This document shows positions 1-8,147 of a DNA stretch of 64,000 bases, piece by piece (positions within the stretch are counted from its first letter, which is position 1; each line of letters opens with the position of its first letter). The stretch comes from Aristaeella hokkaidonensis. GTDB taxonomy: Bacteria > Bacillota > Clostridia > Christensenellales > Aristaeellaceae. The stretch lies in NCBI RefSeq assembly GCF_018128945.1, contig NZ_CP068393.1, positions 1,240,001 through 1,304,000 of the forward strand, read 5' to 3'. A model generated the notes under the pieces. That model was not told where the DNA came from. It worked only from the letters and a program-made list of their open reading frames with translations, and did not search any database. Made by a program: the position numbers and the translations under genes.

Positions 1-100
1 GTTACTTCATAAGAATATAGATATATTTATCCTTTATAATACTTTATACCTTCTTAGTTTTATTTTCTTTTTTCAACTTCTTCTGATATTCATCCCAAAA

Positions 101-126
101 CAAGCCGGATCTTTTGATCCAGCTTG
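101..126 (-). terminator. terminator after the first RiPP operon
   Basis: An imperfect stem (CAAGC..GGATC pairing with GATCC..GCTTG around a TTTT loop) lies about 85 bases beyond the stop of the radical SAM gene. Read on the minus strand it is followed by TTTTGGG. This fits a Rho-independent terminator for the 2463-212 operon. Confidence 0.6.
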
Positions 127-139
127 CCCTTCCCTCCAT

Positions 140-172
140 AATTATGAATTGTGAATTATGAATTGTGAATTG
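140..172. repeat. AATTATG/AATTGTG short tandem repeat
   Basis: Alternating AATTATG and AATTGTG heptamers. The same sequence, or its complement, recurs at 63675-63717 and 63853-63886 at the other end of the window. It is followed at 174-210 by a pyrimidine-rich stretch of CTACCTCATACCTC-like units. This is a dispersed intergenic low-complexity element of unknown function. Confidence 0.75.
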
Positions 173-211
173 GTATACCTCCTACTTCCTACCTCATACC
201 TCCTACCTGTT

Positions 212-1129
212 TCACGCGCTACACGTCGTGAATCTTTTCTTCGCTTGTTCACACGTTTCCCTTACCTTCTCCAGATATCCTTCCTTCCACACATTCTCCA
301 TATCGTCTGTAATACGCTTCCACGATACAATCTGGCCGTCCGGGCCTATATACCAGCCTAAATATCCTTTTTTGCCTTCATTCTTATAATCTATAACCCT
401 GTATTCTCCTGTACCCTTATACAGATCCACTACGCCTTCAAAGCGCACAACTACACGCATTCCATCGGCATAATACTCTGGAATATACCGAAGTACGGCT
501 TCCACGTATTCCTTTGTGCTCATCTCATTCCCGGCGGCATAGTGCTTCCACATGTCATTATTTCTGACTTCATGACAAATGATCTTCCTGACGCCCAAGT
601 CTGCAAGTACATCCACCGTTTCCCGCAGAACATCCGTATTCCCGCGGTGAATGTTCATCTCAACGCTGGTCGGGAATCCCCTGAGACAGCAGCGGATCAG
701 TGCGTTCCTTGCCGCCTGTTCCGCTCCTTTGATGCCCCGCATCCAGTCATGCTTTTCCACGCCGTCAAAGCCCACGCAGAATTCCGGTTTCATACCGCGC
801 TGTTCAAACTGATCCAGTACGCTGTCCATCAGCAGCCAGCCGTTGGTATAGATCTTGTCGATCTTCATGCCTTTTTCCAGCGCATAGTCCACCAGGCTCC
901 AGAAGTCCTCCCGTACAAACGGTTCCCCTCCGGAAATCTTCAGGCTCCGCACGCCGCATTTTGCCATCCGGTCAATTGCCTGGATCGCTTCCAAATGTGT
1001 CATTTCATCCAGGGCGGAATCCGGCGTATTGACGCAGCAGAACCTGCACCGGAAGTTGCACCTTCCGGTGATCGTCCACAAAACCTGTTCAGTATATCGC
1101 TTGGCAAACGGATCACAGTACTTTTCCAT
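212..1129 (-). CDS. radical SAM enzyme, short, RiPP-associated
   Basis: A 305-aa radical SAM protein. The cluster-binding motif CNFRCRFC (CxxxCxxC) is near residue 24, followed by ISGGEPF, the usual SAM-contacting GGEP segment. Members next to PqqD-like proteins modify ribosomal peptides. The start at 1129 has AAGGAGAACAG directly upstream. The C-terminus (YIGPDGQIVSWKR) resembles the entry to a SPASM domain, but the expected cysteines are missing: the first is replaced by Trp, and only two Cys remain in the last 15 residues. It is therefore either a SPASM-less maturase or a shortened one. It is the last gene of the operon HPrK-like/PqqD/precursor/rSAM, so the upstream Gly-Trp peptide is the likely substrate. 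The chemistry is unknown. Confidence 0.85.
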   Translation of the reverse strand: MEKYCDPFAKRYTEQVLWTITGRCNFRCRFCCVNTPDSALDEMTHLEAIQAIDRMAKCGVRSLKISGGEPFVREDFWSLVDYALEKGMKIDKIYTNGWLLMDSVLDQFEQRGMKPEFCVGFDGVEKHDWMRGIKGAEQAARNALIRCCLRGFPTSVEMNIHRGNTDVLRETVDVLADLGVRKIICHEVRNNDMWKHYAAGNEMSTKEYVEAVLRYIPEYYADGMRVVVRFEGVVDLYKGTGEYRVIDYKNEGKKGYLGWYIGPDGQIVSWKRITDDMENVWKEGYLEKVRETCEQAKKRFTTCSA

Positions 1130-1187
1130 GCTGTTCTCCTTCGTCTTGTCGCGCTGTTCAAAGAAAACTTCTGACTATGCGAGTGAA

Positions 1188-1213
1188 GGGTATCAAAAGA
1201 TGCTTTGATACCC
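1188..1213 (-). other. stem-loop between precursor and radical SAM gene
   Basis: A perfect 10-bp stem (GGGTATCAAA / TTTGATACCC) with a 6-base loop lies between the precursor stop and the radical SAM start. No clear U-run follows, so it may stabilise the precursor mRNA or act as a weak attenuator rather than a full terminator. Such structures behind precursor genes commonly set a high precursor-to-enzyme ratio. Confidence 0.6.
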
Positions 1214-1242
1214 ATACAAAACAAAATGTATTTAGACGATTA

Positions 1243-1437
1243 TCAGAACCACCAGCCACCAAACCAGCCGCCGAACCATCCCCATCCCCATCCATGGGAT
1301 GCTTTTTTCGTATTCTTGGTATTTGTATTGTTATAAGGATTATAACAATTGAATGACTTCTGGTCATAACCGGAGCATGTCAGGATGTCTTCATTCCCCA
1401 GGTTGATAATGGTTACCTTCGCTTTCTCGTACTTCAT
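1243..1437 (-). CDS. putative RiPP precursor with Gly-Trp-Phe core
   Basis: A 64-aa peptide with AAAGGGG upstream of its ATG. The first 20 or so residues (MKYEKAKVTIINLGNEDI...) look like leaders of clostridial radical SAM peptides. A middle Asn/Thr/Lys-rich spacer follows. The last 16 residues, GWGWGWFGGWFGGWWF, contain only Gly, Trp and Phe (six Trp, three Phe). It sits between a PqqD-like gene and a radical SAM gene, which is the standard position for a modified-peptide precursor. Inference: the aromatic tail is the core and Trp/Phe side chains are the sites of crosslinking or another radical modification. Two cysteines (residues 21 and 31) lie before the core. I cannot assign it to a named family. 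Confidence 0.75.
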   Translation of the reverse strand: MKYEKAKVTIINLGNEDILTCSGYDQKSFNCYNPYNNTNTKNTKKASHGWGWGWFGGWFGGWWF

Positions 1438-1454
1438 TTTTGTTCCCCTTTCGA

Positions 1455-1727
1455 TTATTGAATGGTTTCTATTGCGGGAGAGATACTCTCCAGAAATTCG
1501 CCAATGTCCTGCCTGGCGGTAGGCTCATCCAGGTCCACGTAGCGTTCCATGGAAACTGCAATCAGCTTTTCAAAGGTCGTTCCCTTTTCAATCATTCCCC
1601 AGTAGAACGCCCCTGTTTCATTGGTCTGGATAATCTTCCTGAAATGATCCGCGTTCTCCCCGGTGGCTATGATCATGTATTCGTCCAGCATCTTCTGCAT
1701 GACGAACCCATCCCTGGCCCTGATCAT
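1455..1727 (-). CDS. PqqD-like peptide chaperone (RRE)
   Basis: A PqqD-family protein of 90 aa. PqqD folds are RiPP recognition elements that bind the leader and present it to the radical SAM enzyme. The FVMQKMLDEYMIIATGE segment, the central 'N-ETGAFYWGMIEKG' helix and the C-terminal acidic helix fit the family. The start at 1727 is preferred because AGGAGG lies 7 bases upstream; the ATG at 1733 is too close to it. It lies 28 bases after the HPrK-like gene and 17 bases before the precursor, in one transcription unit. Confidence 0.85.
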   Translation of the reverse strand: MIRARDGFVMQKMLDEYMIIATGENADHFRKIIQTNETGAFYWGMIEKGTTFEKLIAVSMERYVDLDEPTARQDIGEFLESISPAIETIQ

Positions 1728-1755
1728 CCGCATTCCTCCTTTTTCCTTTCTTCTG

Positions 1756-2463
1756 TCAAACAACGTATTGTACTTTCTTTTCCTTTTGAATCTGTTCCCA
1801 GAGCTTGTCCGGCTCTTCCTTGTACATATTGCAGGTGTACAGGTAAAACGGCACTTCCCGGATAAAGCGTTCCATCAGGTTCATGAAGACGCCCATGAGC
1901 TTGGGATTGCTGGGCACCAGCACCTGTTTGAAGAGCCGCTGCGAGATCTCCTTCGCGTCCATGCGCCGGAGGGATACTTCCTCGCCCCGCTCCAGGAAAC
2001 ACACCGCTTTCATCGGAACGCTGGTGTTCTCGCCCAGGTGCTCCTTGCCCCGCCAGGGCGTTCCGCAGGCGAAGAGATGGTCATTCACAAACCGGAGAAT
2101 GGGTTTATCCCCGTTTACCACCTGCATCCGCTTGCCGAAGGCTTTCTTCCAGAGCAGGACCCGGGTGGTTTTGCCCGTACCGCTCTCCGCCGTAAACACC
2201 ACGCCTTGTCCGTCGATATTGATCACCGCGGCGTGCATCAGGAAAGCGTTATAGTCCATCATCAGGAGGGCGATCTTCCGGTAGAGGCAGAGCTGCTCAT
2301 TCTCCTCCGGAGTCGGCTGCCCTTCCGCGGCCATTTCCACTTCCGAAGCGGAAACCGTTACCCAGGGTTTCTTACAGCTCAGGTAATCCTTGTAGATCAT
2401 CCTGGTGGATCCGAACCGACTTCTAATCTCGACCGGAATCCCTGCAATTTCGATGGTAAACAT
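1756..2463 (-). CDS. HPr kinase-like P-loop protein, RiPP-associated
   Basis: A 235-aa protein of the HPr kinase/phosphorylase C-terminal-domain type that recurs in RiPP operons. Visible features: MHAAVI near residue 96, a P-loop AESGTGKTT near 112-120, NGDKP about 20 residues later, and a conserved CGTPWRGKE segment. HPrK relatives in lasso-peptide clusters phosphorylate the precursor; whether this one does is unknown. It lacks the N-terminal half of true HPrK, and no HPr gene is adjacent. GGAAGGTG precedes the start. It is the first gene of a four-gene operon with PqqD, precursor and radical SAM genes. Paralogues lie at 10252-10977 and 15573-16304. Confidence 0.85.
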   Translation of the reverse strand: MFTIEIAGIPVEIRSRFGSTRMIYKDYLSCKKPWVTVSASEVEMAAEGQPTPEENEQLCLYRKIALLMMDYNAFLMHAAVINIDGQGVVFTAESGTGKTTRVLLWKKAFGKRMQVVNGDKPILRFVNDHLFACGTPWRGKEHLGENTSVPMKAVCFLERGEEVSLRRMDAKEISQRLFKQVLVPSNPKLMGVFMNLMERFIREVPFYLYTCNMYKEEPDKLWEQIQKEKKVQYVV

Positions 2464-2539
2464 CGGTCACCTTCCTCTGTTTCATCTCTTCGCAAATCAT
2501 TTTCAAGGGTTGCAAACGCAATCTGTTTCGTTACTTTGC

Positions 2540-2568
2540 ATTTTACCGGCCATGTATCTCAAATTCAA
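2540..2568 (-). promoter_or_regulatory. candidate sigma-A promoter of first RiPP operon
   Basis: On the minus strand, TTGAAT (2568-2563) is followed after 17 bases by TAAAAT (2545-2540), about 80 bases before the HPrK-like start. The motif GTTACATA sits immediately upstream of the -35 box. This is a sequence-only prediction. Confidence 0.45.
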
Positions 2569-2914
2569 TCCCCTATGTAACTATTGCTTATTTACGATTA
2601 CATAACCGTGTAATTATTAAGGCCTTAAAAACCATGTAACCCTTATAAATCAACGGTTCCAGTAAAATCCAGTGTTTACCATGCTTGTACGGTTTTTGGC
2701 GTACATTCGTGTCCAAAATATGTAAAACGTTTCGTGCTTTTTTCAGCTTCATTTTGGGTTACATAACCAATATGTATATTTTTCATGTAATCATCCATCA
2801 GCATAATAAAAGAATCTGGCCAAATATTGACCAGATCCGCTTGGTTCCTATTGATTCATCCGTACAATTGTCTATAAACCCCCGTACAACAGCGGGCTTG
2901 CCTTGTATGTTTGG
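2569..2914. promoter_or_regulatory. long AT-rich upstream region with GTTACATA motifs
   Basis: No gene is supported here. The stretch carries several copies of a TATGTAAC/GTTACATA type motif (2574-2581, about 2603, 2634, 2759 and 2914), one near-palindrome GGTTACATAACC, and an AAAACGTTTC sequence at 2724-2733. Similar elements occur upstream of the genes starting at 10977, 18474 and 50097, which suggests a shared regulator, unproven. A short hairpin (CTGGCCAAATATTGACCAG) is near 2816. Confidence 0.4.
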
Positions 2915-3595
2915 TTACATACATATCAAATTGTATTTGTTTTGTATTTTCACTAATGCCGTTAATTTTCCGCCTTTTCCGCAGCCTGTATCAATACAGA
3001 TTGTGCCCTTTTCCGGCAGCGGCCGTTCCTCATTATACGGCAGGACTTCCGTTGTGGCCTCGTCCCCTGCAAACCACGTCGGGTTTTCCAGGGCGATATG
3101 CCCCACGATCGTCAGCGGTCCTTTATAGCAGTTCCTCATCGCGATCCCGTGATCATGGATCAGGGTCTCTGTATCATTCGCTTCAATGGGATCGATCAAG
3201 AGCCCTGCATGCACGCACTGGAAGCCTTCTCCCTTGTAATACATCCTGCAGTGTTCCCGGATCCAGGGAGCCGCCTCTTCCATCTTCTCCCCGTGTGCCT
3301 TGAAGGAAGCGACCGTTGCGCCTTTTCCCACCTTATCCCAGATCATCCGCTCCTTCAGCGTCAGCTTCTCCCTCAGCAGGTAATCCTCATGGTTTCCCCG
3401 CAGGAGCACAAACTGATCTCCATAGGTCCGCTGCAGGCTCTTTACGGTATGGAATACTTCCCAGCTTTCCGGCCCACGGTCAAACAGGTCACCCAGCAGG
3501 ATGACCTGGTCTTCCTTTTCCGGTTTAACTTTATCCAGAAGTGCGCACAGTTCCTTATTGCACCCGTGGATATCGCCGATGATGATGGTTCTCAT
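2915..3595 (-). CDS. PPP-family metallophosphoesterase
   Basis: A 226-aa calcineurin-like phosphatase of the PPP serine/threonine type. Metal-binding motifs appear in order: GDIHG (8-12), GDLFDRG (about 35-41), GNHE (about 66-69), a later VHAG and IVGH. The length matches bacterial PrpA/PrpE-like stand-alone catalytic domains, cytosolic and without membrane segments. Substrate is unknown: protein phosphoserine/threonine or nucleotide tetraphosphate are both possible. It stands alone between the first RiPP operon and the signalling operon, on the same strand. Its stop lies close to GTTACATA elements. A link to the HPrK-like kinases next door is tempting but is only inference. Confidence 0.85.
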   Translation of the reverse strand: MRTIIIGDIHGCNKELCALLDKVKPEKEDQVILLGDLFDRGPESWEVFHTVKSLQRTYGDQFVLLRGNHEDYLLREKLTLKERMIWDKVGKGATVASFKAHGEKMEEAAPWIREHCRMYYKGEGFQCVHAGLLIDPIEANDTETLIHDHGIAMRNCYKGPLTIVGHIALENPTWFAGDEATTEVLPYNEERPLPEKGTICIDTGCGKGGKLTALVKIQNKYNLICM

Positions 3596-3688
3596 GGTGG
3601 TTGGTGTCCTTTGTGTACGGAATAGATGATATGTATGGATTATACAATAGGATGAGGATGTTTGTCATGGGATTTTGGATAAAAGAAA

Positions 3689-3716
3689 AGCAGGAATACC
3701 GGAGGGTGTTCCTGCT
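3689..3716 (-). terminator. terminator after signalling operon
   Basis: The stem AGCAGGAA / TTCCTGCT is followed on the minus strand by TTTTCTTTTAT. It lies about 230 bases beyond the stop of the solute-binding lipoprotein gene, separated from it by dispersed repeats. Confidence 0.55.
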
Positions 3717-3753
3717 GAAGGGAGTTCCGGATAGGTTGAAGGTTTAGGTCCCC

Positions 3754-3906
3754 GGAGGAGATCCCTCGACTACGCTCGGGATGACAAGTGGAGGCAATGA
3801 TGTTCCGAATAACGTTCGAGGAAACTTGTGGTACTGGGAATTGCGTCCTTCGGACGTAGTAAGGGATCCTTCGACGCACTCACTTCGTTCGTTTGCTCAG
3901 GATGAC
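3754..3906. repeat. two dispersed TTCGAC...CTCGGGATGAC elements
   Basis: Two copies of a dispersed intergenic repeat, at 3754-3785 and 3861-3906, of the form GGATCCTTCGACNNACTC..CTCAGGATGAC. Relatives occur at 41267-41313, 41371-41404, 62251-62300, 62336-62380 and 63757-63797. Each has a short internal inverted repeat and lies between genes. The 3596-3945 gap holds these, a terminator and nothing else I can recognise. Confidence 0.75.
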
Positions 3907-3945
3907 AGCCTTATTATGCCAATCCATACGCAATGGTGTTCCGTT

Positions 3946-5223
3946 TTATTGCAGGGTTCCGAAAGCGGCCACCGCTTCATCCACGGTCATGGTGCCGTTG
4001 CTCACCTGCCAGCCGGCCTTGCGCACCTGGGCGTCCGGCGTATCCGCCAGTCCCAGCTCCGACATGTTGATGACCCGGCTCGCGTCCATCCCGCCGAAGG
4101 CGGCATACACGCCGTCCAGGGACATATCCGTGCAGGGCGTCACCATCCGCTTGGCCTGGGCCATCCGGTTCATCTCCCCGGGTGTTACCAGGAAGCGCAT
4201 AAACTCATTGGCCATCTCCAGGTTCTGGCTGTTCTTGTTCACCGCAAACCCGATGGATACCAGGTTCAGGAAGTATCCTCCTTCCTTCGTGGAGGGCACC
4301 GGATGATAGCTGTACTTGAAGGGATGGGCGGTAAAGGCTTCCGACTTCTTTTCCCGCTTTTCCGTACCGGATACCGTATTGCCGGAAGCCATCATCATGG
4401 GAACGTCCCCTTCAAAGAACCGCAGGATCAATGCCTCATAGTTGTTGGCGATCTGGCTGCAGCTTTCCAAGTCTATATATCCCCGGCTCATGAAGTCCGC
4501 CGCCAGTTCCAGCGCGCTGCGCATATATTCGCCCGCGCCTTCCTCCATGTTGTTCATCTTCCGGATGACGTCCTCTTTCCCCTGGATCTGCGCGCAGAAG
4601 TAGGGATAGAACATGGGGAAAAGCATCTCGCTGCCGTTATTGTAGGCCATGATGGGGCTGGCATATCCGGCGGCCTTCAGGGCCTCACAGGCGGCGATCA
4701 GCTCGTCATAGGTCTTCGGGATCGCAATCTTGTTCTTCTCAAAGATCTCTTCATTCACCAGCATGCCGTAGGTGGTGGTATAGACCGGCACCGTCGGCAC
4801 GTTCCCTGCCGCGTCCTTATAAAGCAGGCTTTCCCTGATGCAGCTCAGGTCGATTCCCGTTGCCGGATCCGCCAGGTTCTCCGCCTGCGCGTATTCCGTG
4901 TCTCCCCAGGAAGAATAGGTAAAGAAGATATCCGGCGCCTCACTGCTCTCCAGCGCGGTCGCGATGTTGTTCTTATAGTCGTCCATGTAGACGTACTTCA
5001 GGTTCACGTTCGGATAGTGTTCCGCAAACCGGTTGAACTCCGTCTCCAGCGCTTCAAAGTTCTCATAGTGCCCGGATACGGTAATCGTGCAGTCGGCCTT
5101 GGTGTCCAGCTTCGGTGCAAAGCCTTCCTGCTTCTTTGCTTCCTTTCCCGCGCACCCTGTCAGGCACAGTGCGAGCACCAGAACCAATACCAGCGCAAGC
5201 TTCTTCATTCCCAGCTTTTTCAT
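3946..5223 (-). CDS. ABC-type solute-binding lipoprotein
   Basis: A 425-aa extracytoplasmic solute-binding protein of the sugar-type (family 1) class. It has a lipoprotein signal peptide ending in the lipobox LTGC (about residues 21-24), so the mature protein is anchored outside the membrane through a diacylglyceryl Cys. The body shows typical segments: FTYSSWGDTEYAQAEN, a hinge region, and VSIGFAVNKNSQNLEMANEF near the C-terminus. No permease genes are adjacent. Its ATG overlaps the stop of the histidine kinase gene (ATGA), which indicates translational coupling. Inference: it may feed ligand information to the sensor kinase rather than, or as well as, a transporter. Ligand unknown. Confidence 0.88.
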   Translation of the reverse strand: MKKLGMKKLALVLVLVLALCLTGCAGKEAKKQEGFAPKLDTKADCTITVSGHYENFEALETEFNRFAEHYPNVNLKYVYMDDYKNNIATALESSEAPDIFFTYSSWGDTEYAQAENLADPATGIDLSCIRESLLYKDAAGNVPTVPVYTTTYGMLVNEEIFEKNKIAIPKTYDELIAACEALKAAGYASPIMAYNNGSEMLFPMFYPYFCAQIQGKEDVIRKMNNMEEGAGEYMRSALELAADFMSRGYIDLESCSQIANNYEALILRFFEGDVPMMMASGNTVSGTEKREKKSEAFTAHPFKYSYHPVPSTKEGGYFLNLVSIGFAVNKNSQNLEMANEFMRFLVTPGEMNRMAQAKRMVTPCTDMSLDGVYAAFGGMDASRVINMSELGLADTPDAQVRKAGWQVSNGTMTVDEAVAAFGTLQ

Positions 5224-7754
5224 GCCCTGTTCTCCTCCTTGATTCTTCTGATTTCCTTCAGCACGATCTTCATGTCAATCGGTTTGGCGATATGGCCGTT
5301 CATTCCGGCCTCAAAGCATTCCGCTACGTTCTCGGAGAAGGCGTCCGCCGTCATGGCGATGATTGGGATCTGCCTGGCCCAGGGATCCTCCAGGGCCCGG
5401 ATCTGCTTCGTGGCCTCAATGCCATTCATCACCGGCATCTGGATATCCATGAAGATCAGGTCGAATTCACCCTTCCGGGCGTTCTTCATCCGCTCCACCG
5501 CTTCCAGGCCGTTCACCGCCCGCTCGGTCTCTACGCCCTGCATCTGCAGGAGCATGGAGATAATCTCCCAGTTGATGTCATTATCCTCTGTCACCAGGAT
5601 ATGCATGCCGGCAATATCCGCATTTTCATCCTCTGTACCGTTGTTCTCCCGCTCATTGCCCAGTACCTCACTCAGCTTGTTGTACAGGGTGGAGCGGAAC
5701 AGCGGCTTGCTGATAAACCCGTTCACCCCGGCTTCCTTCGCCGCCTCTTCCATATCACTCCAGTCATAGGCGGAAATCAGCACGATCGGAACCTTGTCGC
5801 CCATCTTTTCCCGGATCTTCCGGGCCGTCTCAATGCCGTCCATATCCGGCATCTTCAGATCCAGCAGCACCACCTGGTACTGGGCCCCGTCCTGGACCTT
5901 CTGTACCGCTTCCATGCCGCCCGCCGCGGTATCCGCTTCCACCCCGATGGACCGCAGGGTATCTGCGGCCGTCTGCCGGAGCACGTCGTCGTCATCCGCG
6001 ATCAGCACGTTCACCGGCGGAAGCTTCATTTCTTCCTCTGTCTTGTCCGCCACCGCGATCTCCAGTTTCACCGTGAAGGTTGTTCCCTTACCGACCTCAC
6101 TCTCACAGTCAATGGTGCCGTTCATCAGGTCAATCATCTTCTTGGTGATGGACAGTCCCAGGCCCGTTCCCTGGATGGTGTTCACCCGGCTGTCCGTCTG
6201 GCGGGTGAAGGGATCATACATATGCTGCATGTATTCCGGCGTCATCCCGATGCCGGTATCCGCCACCACATAGGTAATCTTTACGGTCTTGTCCGTTTCG
6301 CCCTTCTCTTCCCGGATATCCACGTCCACCGTCCCGCCCGGCTCCGTATACTTCACGGCATTGGACAGGATGTTGATGAAGATCTGGTTGATACGCAGCT
6401 GGTCCGCGTACAGGTATTCATGCTTAAAGTGGCTGACCCGGAAGTTGAAGTCGATGTTCTTTTCCTTCACCATCGGCTGGGAAATGTTCACCAGGTTCTC
6501 CGCGCATTCCACAATGGAGAAGGTCACCGGACTCAGGTTCAGTTTGCCGCTCTCCACCTTGGAGATGTCCAGGATGTCGTTGATCAGCGTCAACAGGTGG
6601 TTGCTGGCCAGGTTGATCTTCCGCAGGCTTTCCTTGACCGTCACCTGGTCTTCCGTGTTCTTCCCCGCGATCGTCGTAAGCCCGATGATCGCGTTCATGG
6701 GCGTCCGGATATCATGGGACATGGTGGACAGGAAGTCTGTCTTGGCCCGGTTCGCCTGGTCCGCGGCCACAGCCGCCGCCTTCAGCTGGCGGTTCAGGTT
6801 CATCACGCTGTGCAGGTTGAATATGAGGAGCAGCAGCAGGCCCGCCACGATAATCCCGATCAGCGTCCAGTTGCTTTCATGCTCCTTCAGTTCCCGCATC
6901 GGGATCATCGTCACGATGATCCAGTTGTCTGTGTAGTTCACCCGCGTGTGGCCAATCAGGCATTCCTGGTCCTGGGAGTTTATCATCTCCACACTTCCGG
7001 GTTCTCCCCCGACGACCGCCCGCAGCTCGTTCACGCTGGCGGCAGTAAAAGTGTTGTAGGACTGGTAAAACTCATAGAAGTTTGAGTTCTTGAAGGATTT
7101 CCCCCGGATAATATAATCCCCGTCCGCATCGATCAGGGAGATCACCGCATCCTGGTAATCCTCTGTCGGGAAGGCCCACCGCTGTTCAAAGGCGGAGATC
7201 GGGATAATCCGGAGGATCACGGCGTCCTTGTTCTCCCCGGTCTCTTCATCCCGGATCTTCACGTTACAGCAGAAGGCGATGGACTGGATCGCGTTCACCG
7301 GGTTGGTATAGGCTCTCGTCACCTTTACCACGCTGTCCTCGCTCATCAGCATCCCGTATTCTTCTTCCAGAATGTCGATGTTCTTATACGATACGGTATA
7401 ATCCCCGGGATCCTTTTTATGCGCTTCCGTGGAAAGGCCCACCAGTTCCCCGTTCTCCTCATACAGGATGTGGGCCATCACCTGCGGTCTGTTCACGCTC
7501 TTTCCCAGGAAGGAGATGGCTTCCTCCGCTGTGAGATCTGATGCGTTAATGTACCGTGCCCAGGCGTTACACACCTGCTGTTCTCCCAGCAGGTAGTTTG
7601 CCGTCACGCTTTCCATGGCGGCTGTCATATTCTCAAAGTCTTCCCGCTTGGTTTCCATCCGCCACTGCTGCTCGCTGCTCACGTCCAGGAACACAGCCGC
7701 CAGCACCGCCAGGATAATCAGGATATTCCCAAGGATGATCAAGCTTTTCTTCAT
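5220..7754 (-). CDS. hybrid sensor histidine kinase, two receiver domains
   Basis: An 844-aa membrane sensor. Order: TM segment (about 4-24), extracytoplasmic Cache-like sensor (about 30-300), second TM (about 300-322), HisKA with H-box MSHDIRTPMNAIIG, HATPase with N-box (RINQIFINILSNAVKYT), DTGIGM and GTGLGLSI, then two REC domains with phospho-acceptor Asp in VVLLDLKMPDMDG and LIFMDIQMPVMNG. The architecture predicts a multistep phosphorelay that needs a separate Hpt protein, which is encoded just upstream (7797-8147). The protein belongs to an operon with a REC-GGDEF-EAL output protein and a solute-binding lipoprotein. The sensed ligand is unknown; a sugar delivered by the lipoprotein is a reasonable guess. 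Confidence 0.93.
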   Translation of the reverse strand: MKKSLIILGNILIILAVLAAVFLDVSSEQQWRMETKREDFENMTAAMESVTANYLLGEQQVCNAWARYINASDLTAEEAISFLGKSVNRPQVMAHILYEENGELVGLSTEAHKKDPGDYTVSYKNIDILEEEYGMLMSEDSVVKVTRAYTNPVNAIQSIAFCCNVKIRDEETGENKDAVILRIIPISAFEQRWAFPTEDYQDAVISLIDADGDYIIRGKSFKNSNFYEFYQSYNTFTAASVNELRAVVGGEPGSVEMINSQDQECLIGHTRVNYTDNWIIVTMIPMRELKEHESNWTLIGIIVAGLLLLLIFNLHSVMNLNRQLKAAAVAADQANRAKTDFLSTMSHDIRTPMNAIIGLTTIAGKNTEDQVTVKESLRKINLASNHLLTLINDILDISKVESGKLNLSPVTFSIVECAENLVNISQPMVKEKNIDFNFRVSHFKHEYLYADQLRINQIFINILSNAVKYTEPGGTVDVDIREEKGETDKTVKITYVVADTGIGMTPEYMQHMYDPFTRQTDSRVNTIQGTGLGLSITKKMIDLMNGTIDCESEVGKGTTFTVKLEIAVADKTEEEMKLPPVNVLIADDDDVLRQTAADTLRSIGVEADTAAGGMEAVQKVQDGAQYQVVLLDLKMPDMDGIETARKIREKMGDKVPIVLISAYDWSDMEEAAKEAGVNGFISKPLFRSTLYNKLSEVLGNERENNGTEDENADIAGMHILVTEDNDINWEIISMLLQMQGVETERAVNGLEAVERMKNARKGEFDLIFMDIQMPVMNGIEATKQIRALEDPWARQIPIIAMTADAFSENVAECFEAGMNGHIAKPIDMKIVLKEIRRIKEENRA

Positions 7755-7796
7755 TTCGTCACACCTTTATAAACCCAGCCATTCCCGGCCAAAGCA

Positions 7797-8147
7797 TCAT
7801 TCCCCGCAAATCCCCAATAACTTCTCCCGTTCTTCCCGGATCACCTGAACCAGTGCGGAATAGTCCGTCTCCTTCTTCTCCCGCAGCATTTCTGTGATCT
7901 CGCACACCGGGGTCAGAATCGGCGTCAGGGCCAGGTTGCTCGTAGTTCCCTTCAGGGCATGCGCCGCGGCAAAGGCTCCGTCCAGGTCCCCGCTCTCAAC
8001 GCTGGAAAACAGCTTCTCAAAGTTGGCGTCTTGAGCGGCCATCTTCACCAGCCGGAAATAGAACCCCTCATTGTTCATGCACCGTGTCAGACCCTGTTCG
8101 GTATCCACGCCCAATGCCTTCAGTTCCGCAATCGTCATAAGGTTCAC
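7797..8147 (-). CDS. Hpt phosphotransfer protein
   Basis: A 116-aa histidine phosphotransfer domain protein. The motif AAHALKGTTSNLAL (about residues 61-74) matches the Hpt signature with the phospho-accepting His followed by LKG. It is helical and soluble. Its ATG overlaps the stop of the upstream REC-GGDEF-EAL gene (ATGA), and the hybrid kinase starts 42 bases downstream. Inference: it shuttles phosphate between the receiver domains of the hybrid kinase and the REC domain of the EAL protein. Confidence 0.88.
   Translation of the reverse strand: MNLMTIAELKALGVDTEQGLTRCMNNEGFYFRLVKMAAQDANFEKLFSSVESGDLDGAFAAAHALKGTTSNLALTPILTPVCEITEMLREKKETDYSALVQVIREEREKLLGICGE

Noticed and set aside
3781..5769. 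662-codon plus-strand frame over the lipoprotein and kinase genes
   Set aside because: The minus-strand products have clear lipobox and kinase motifs with coupled starts; the plus frame shows no family features.
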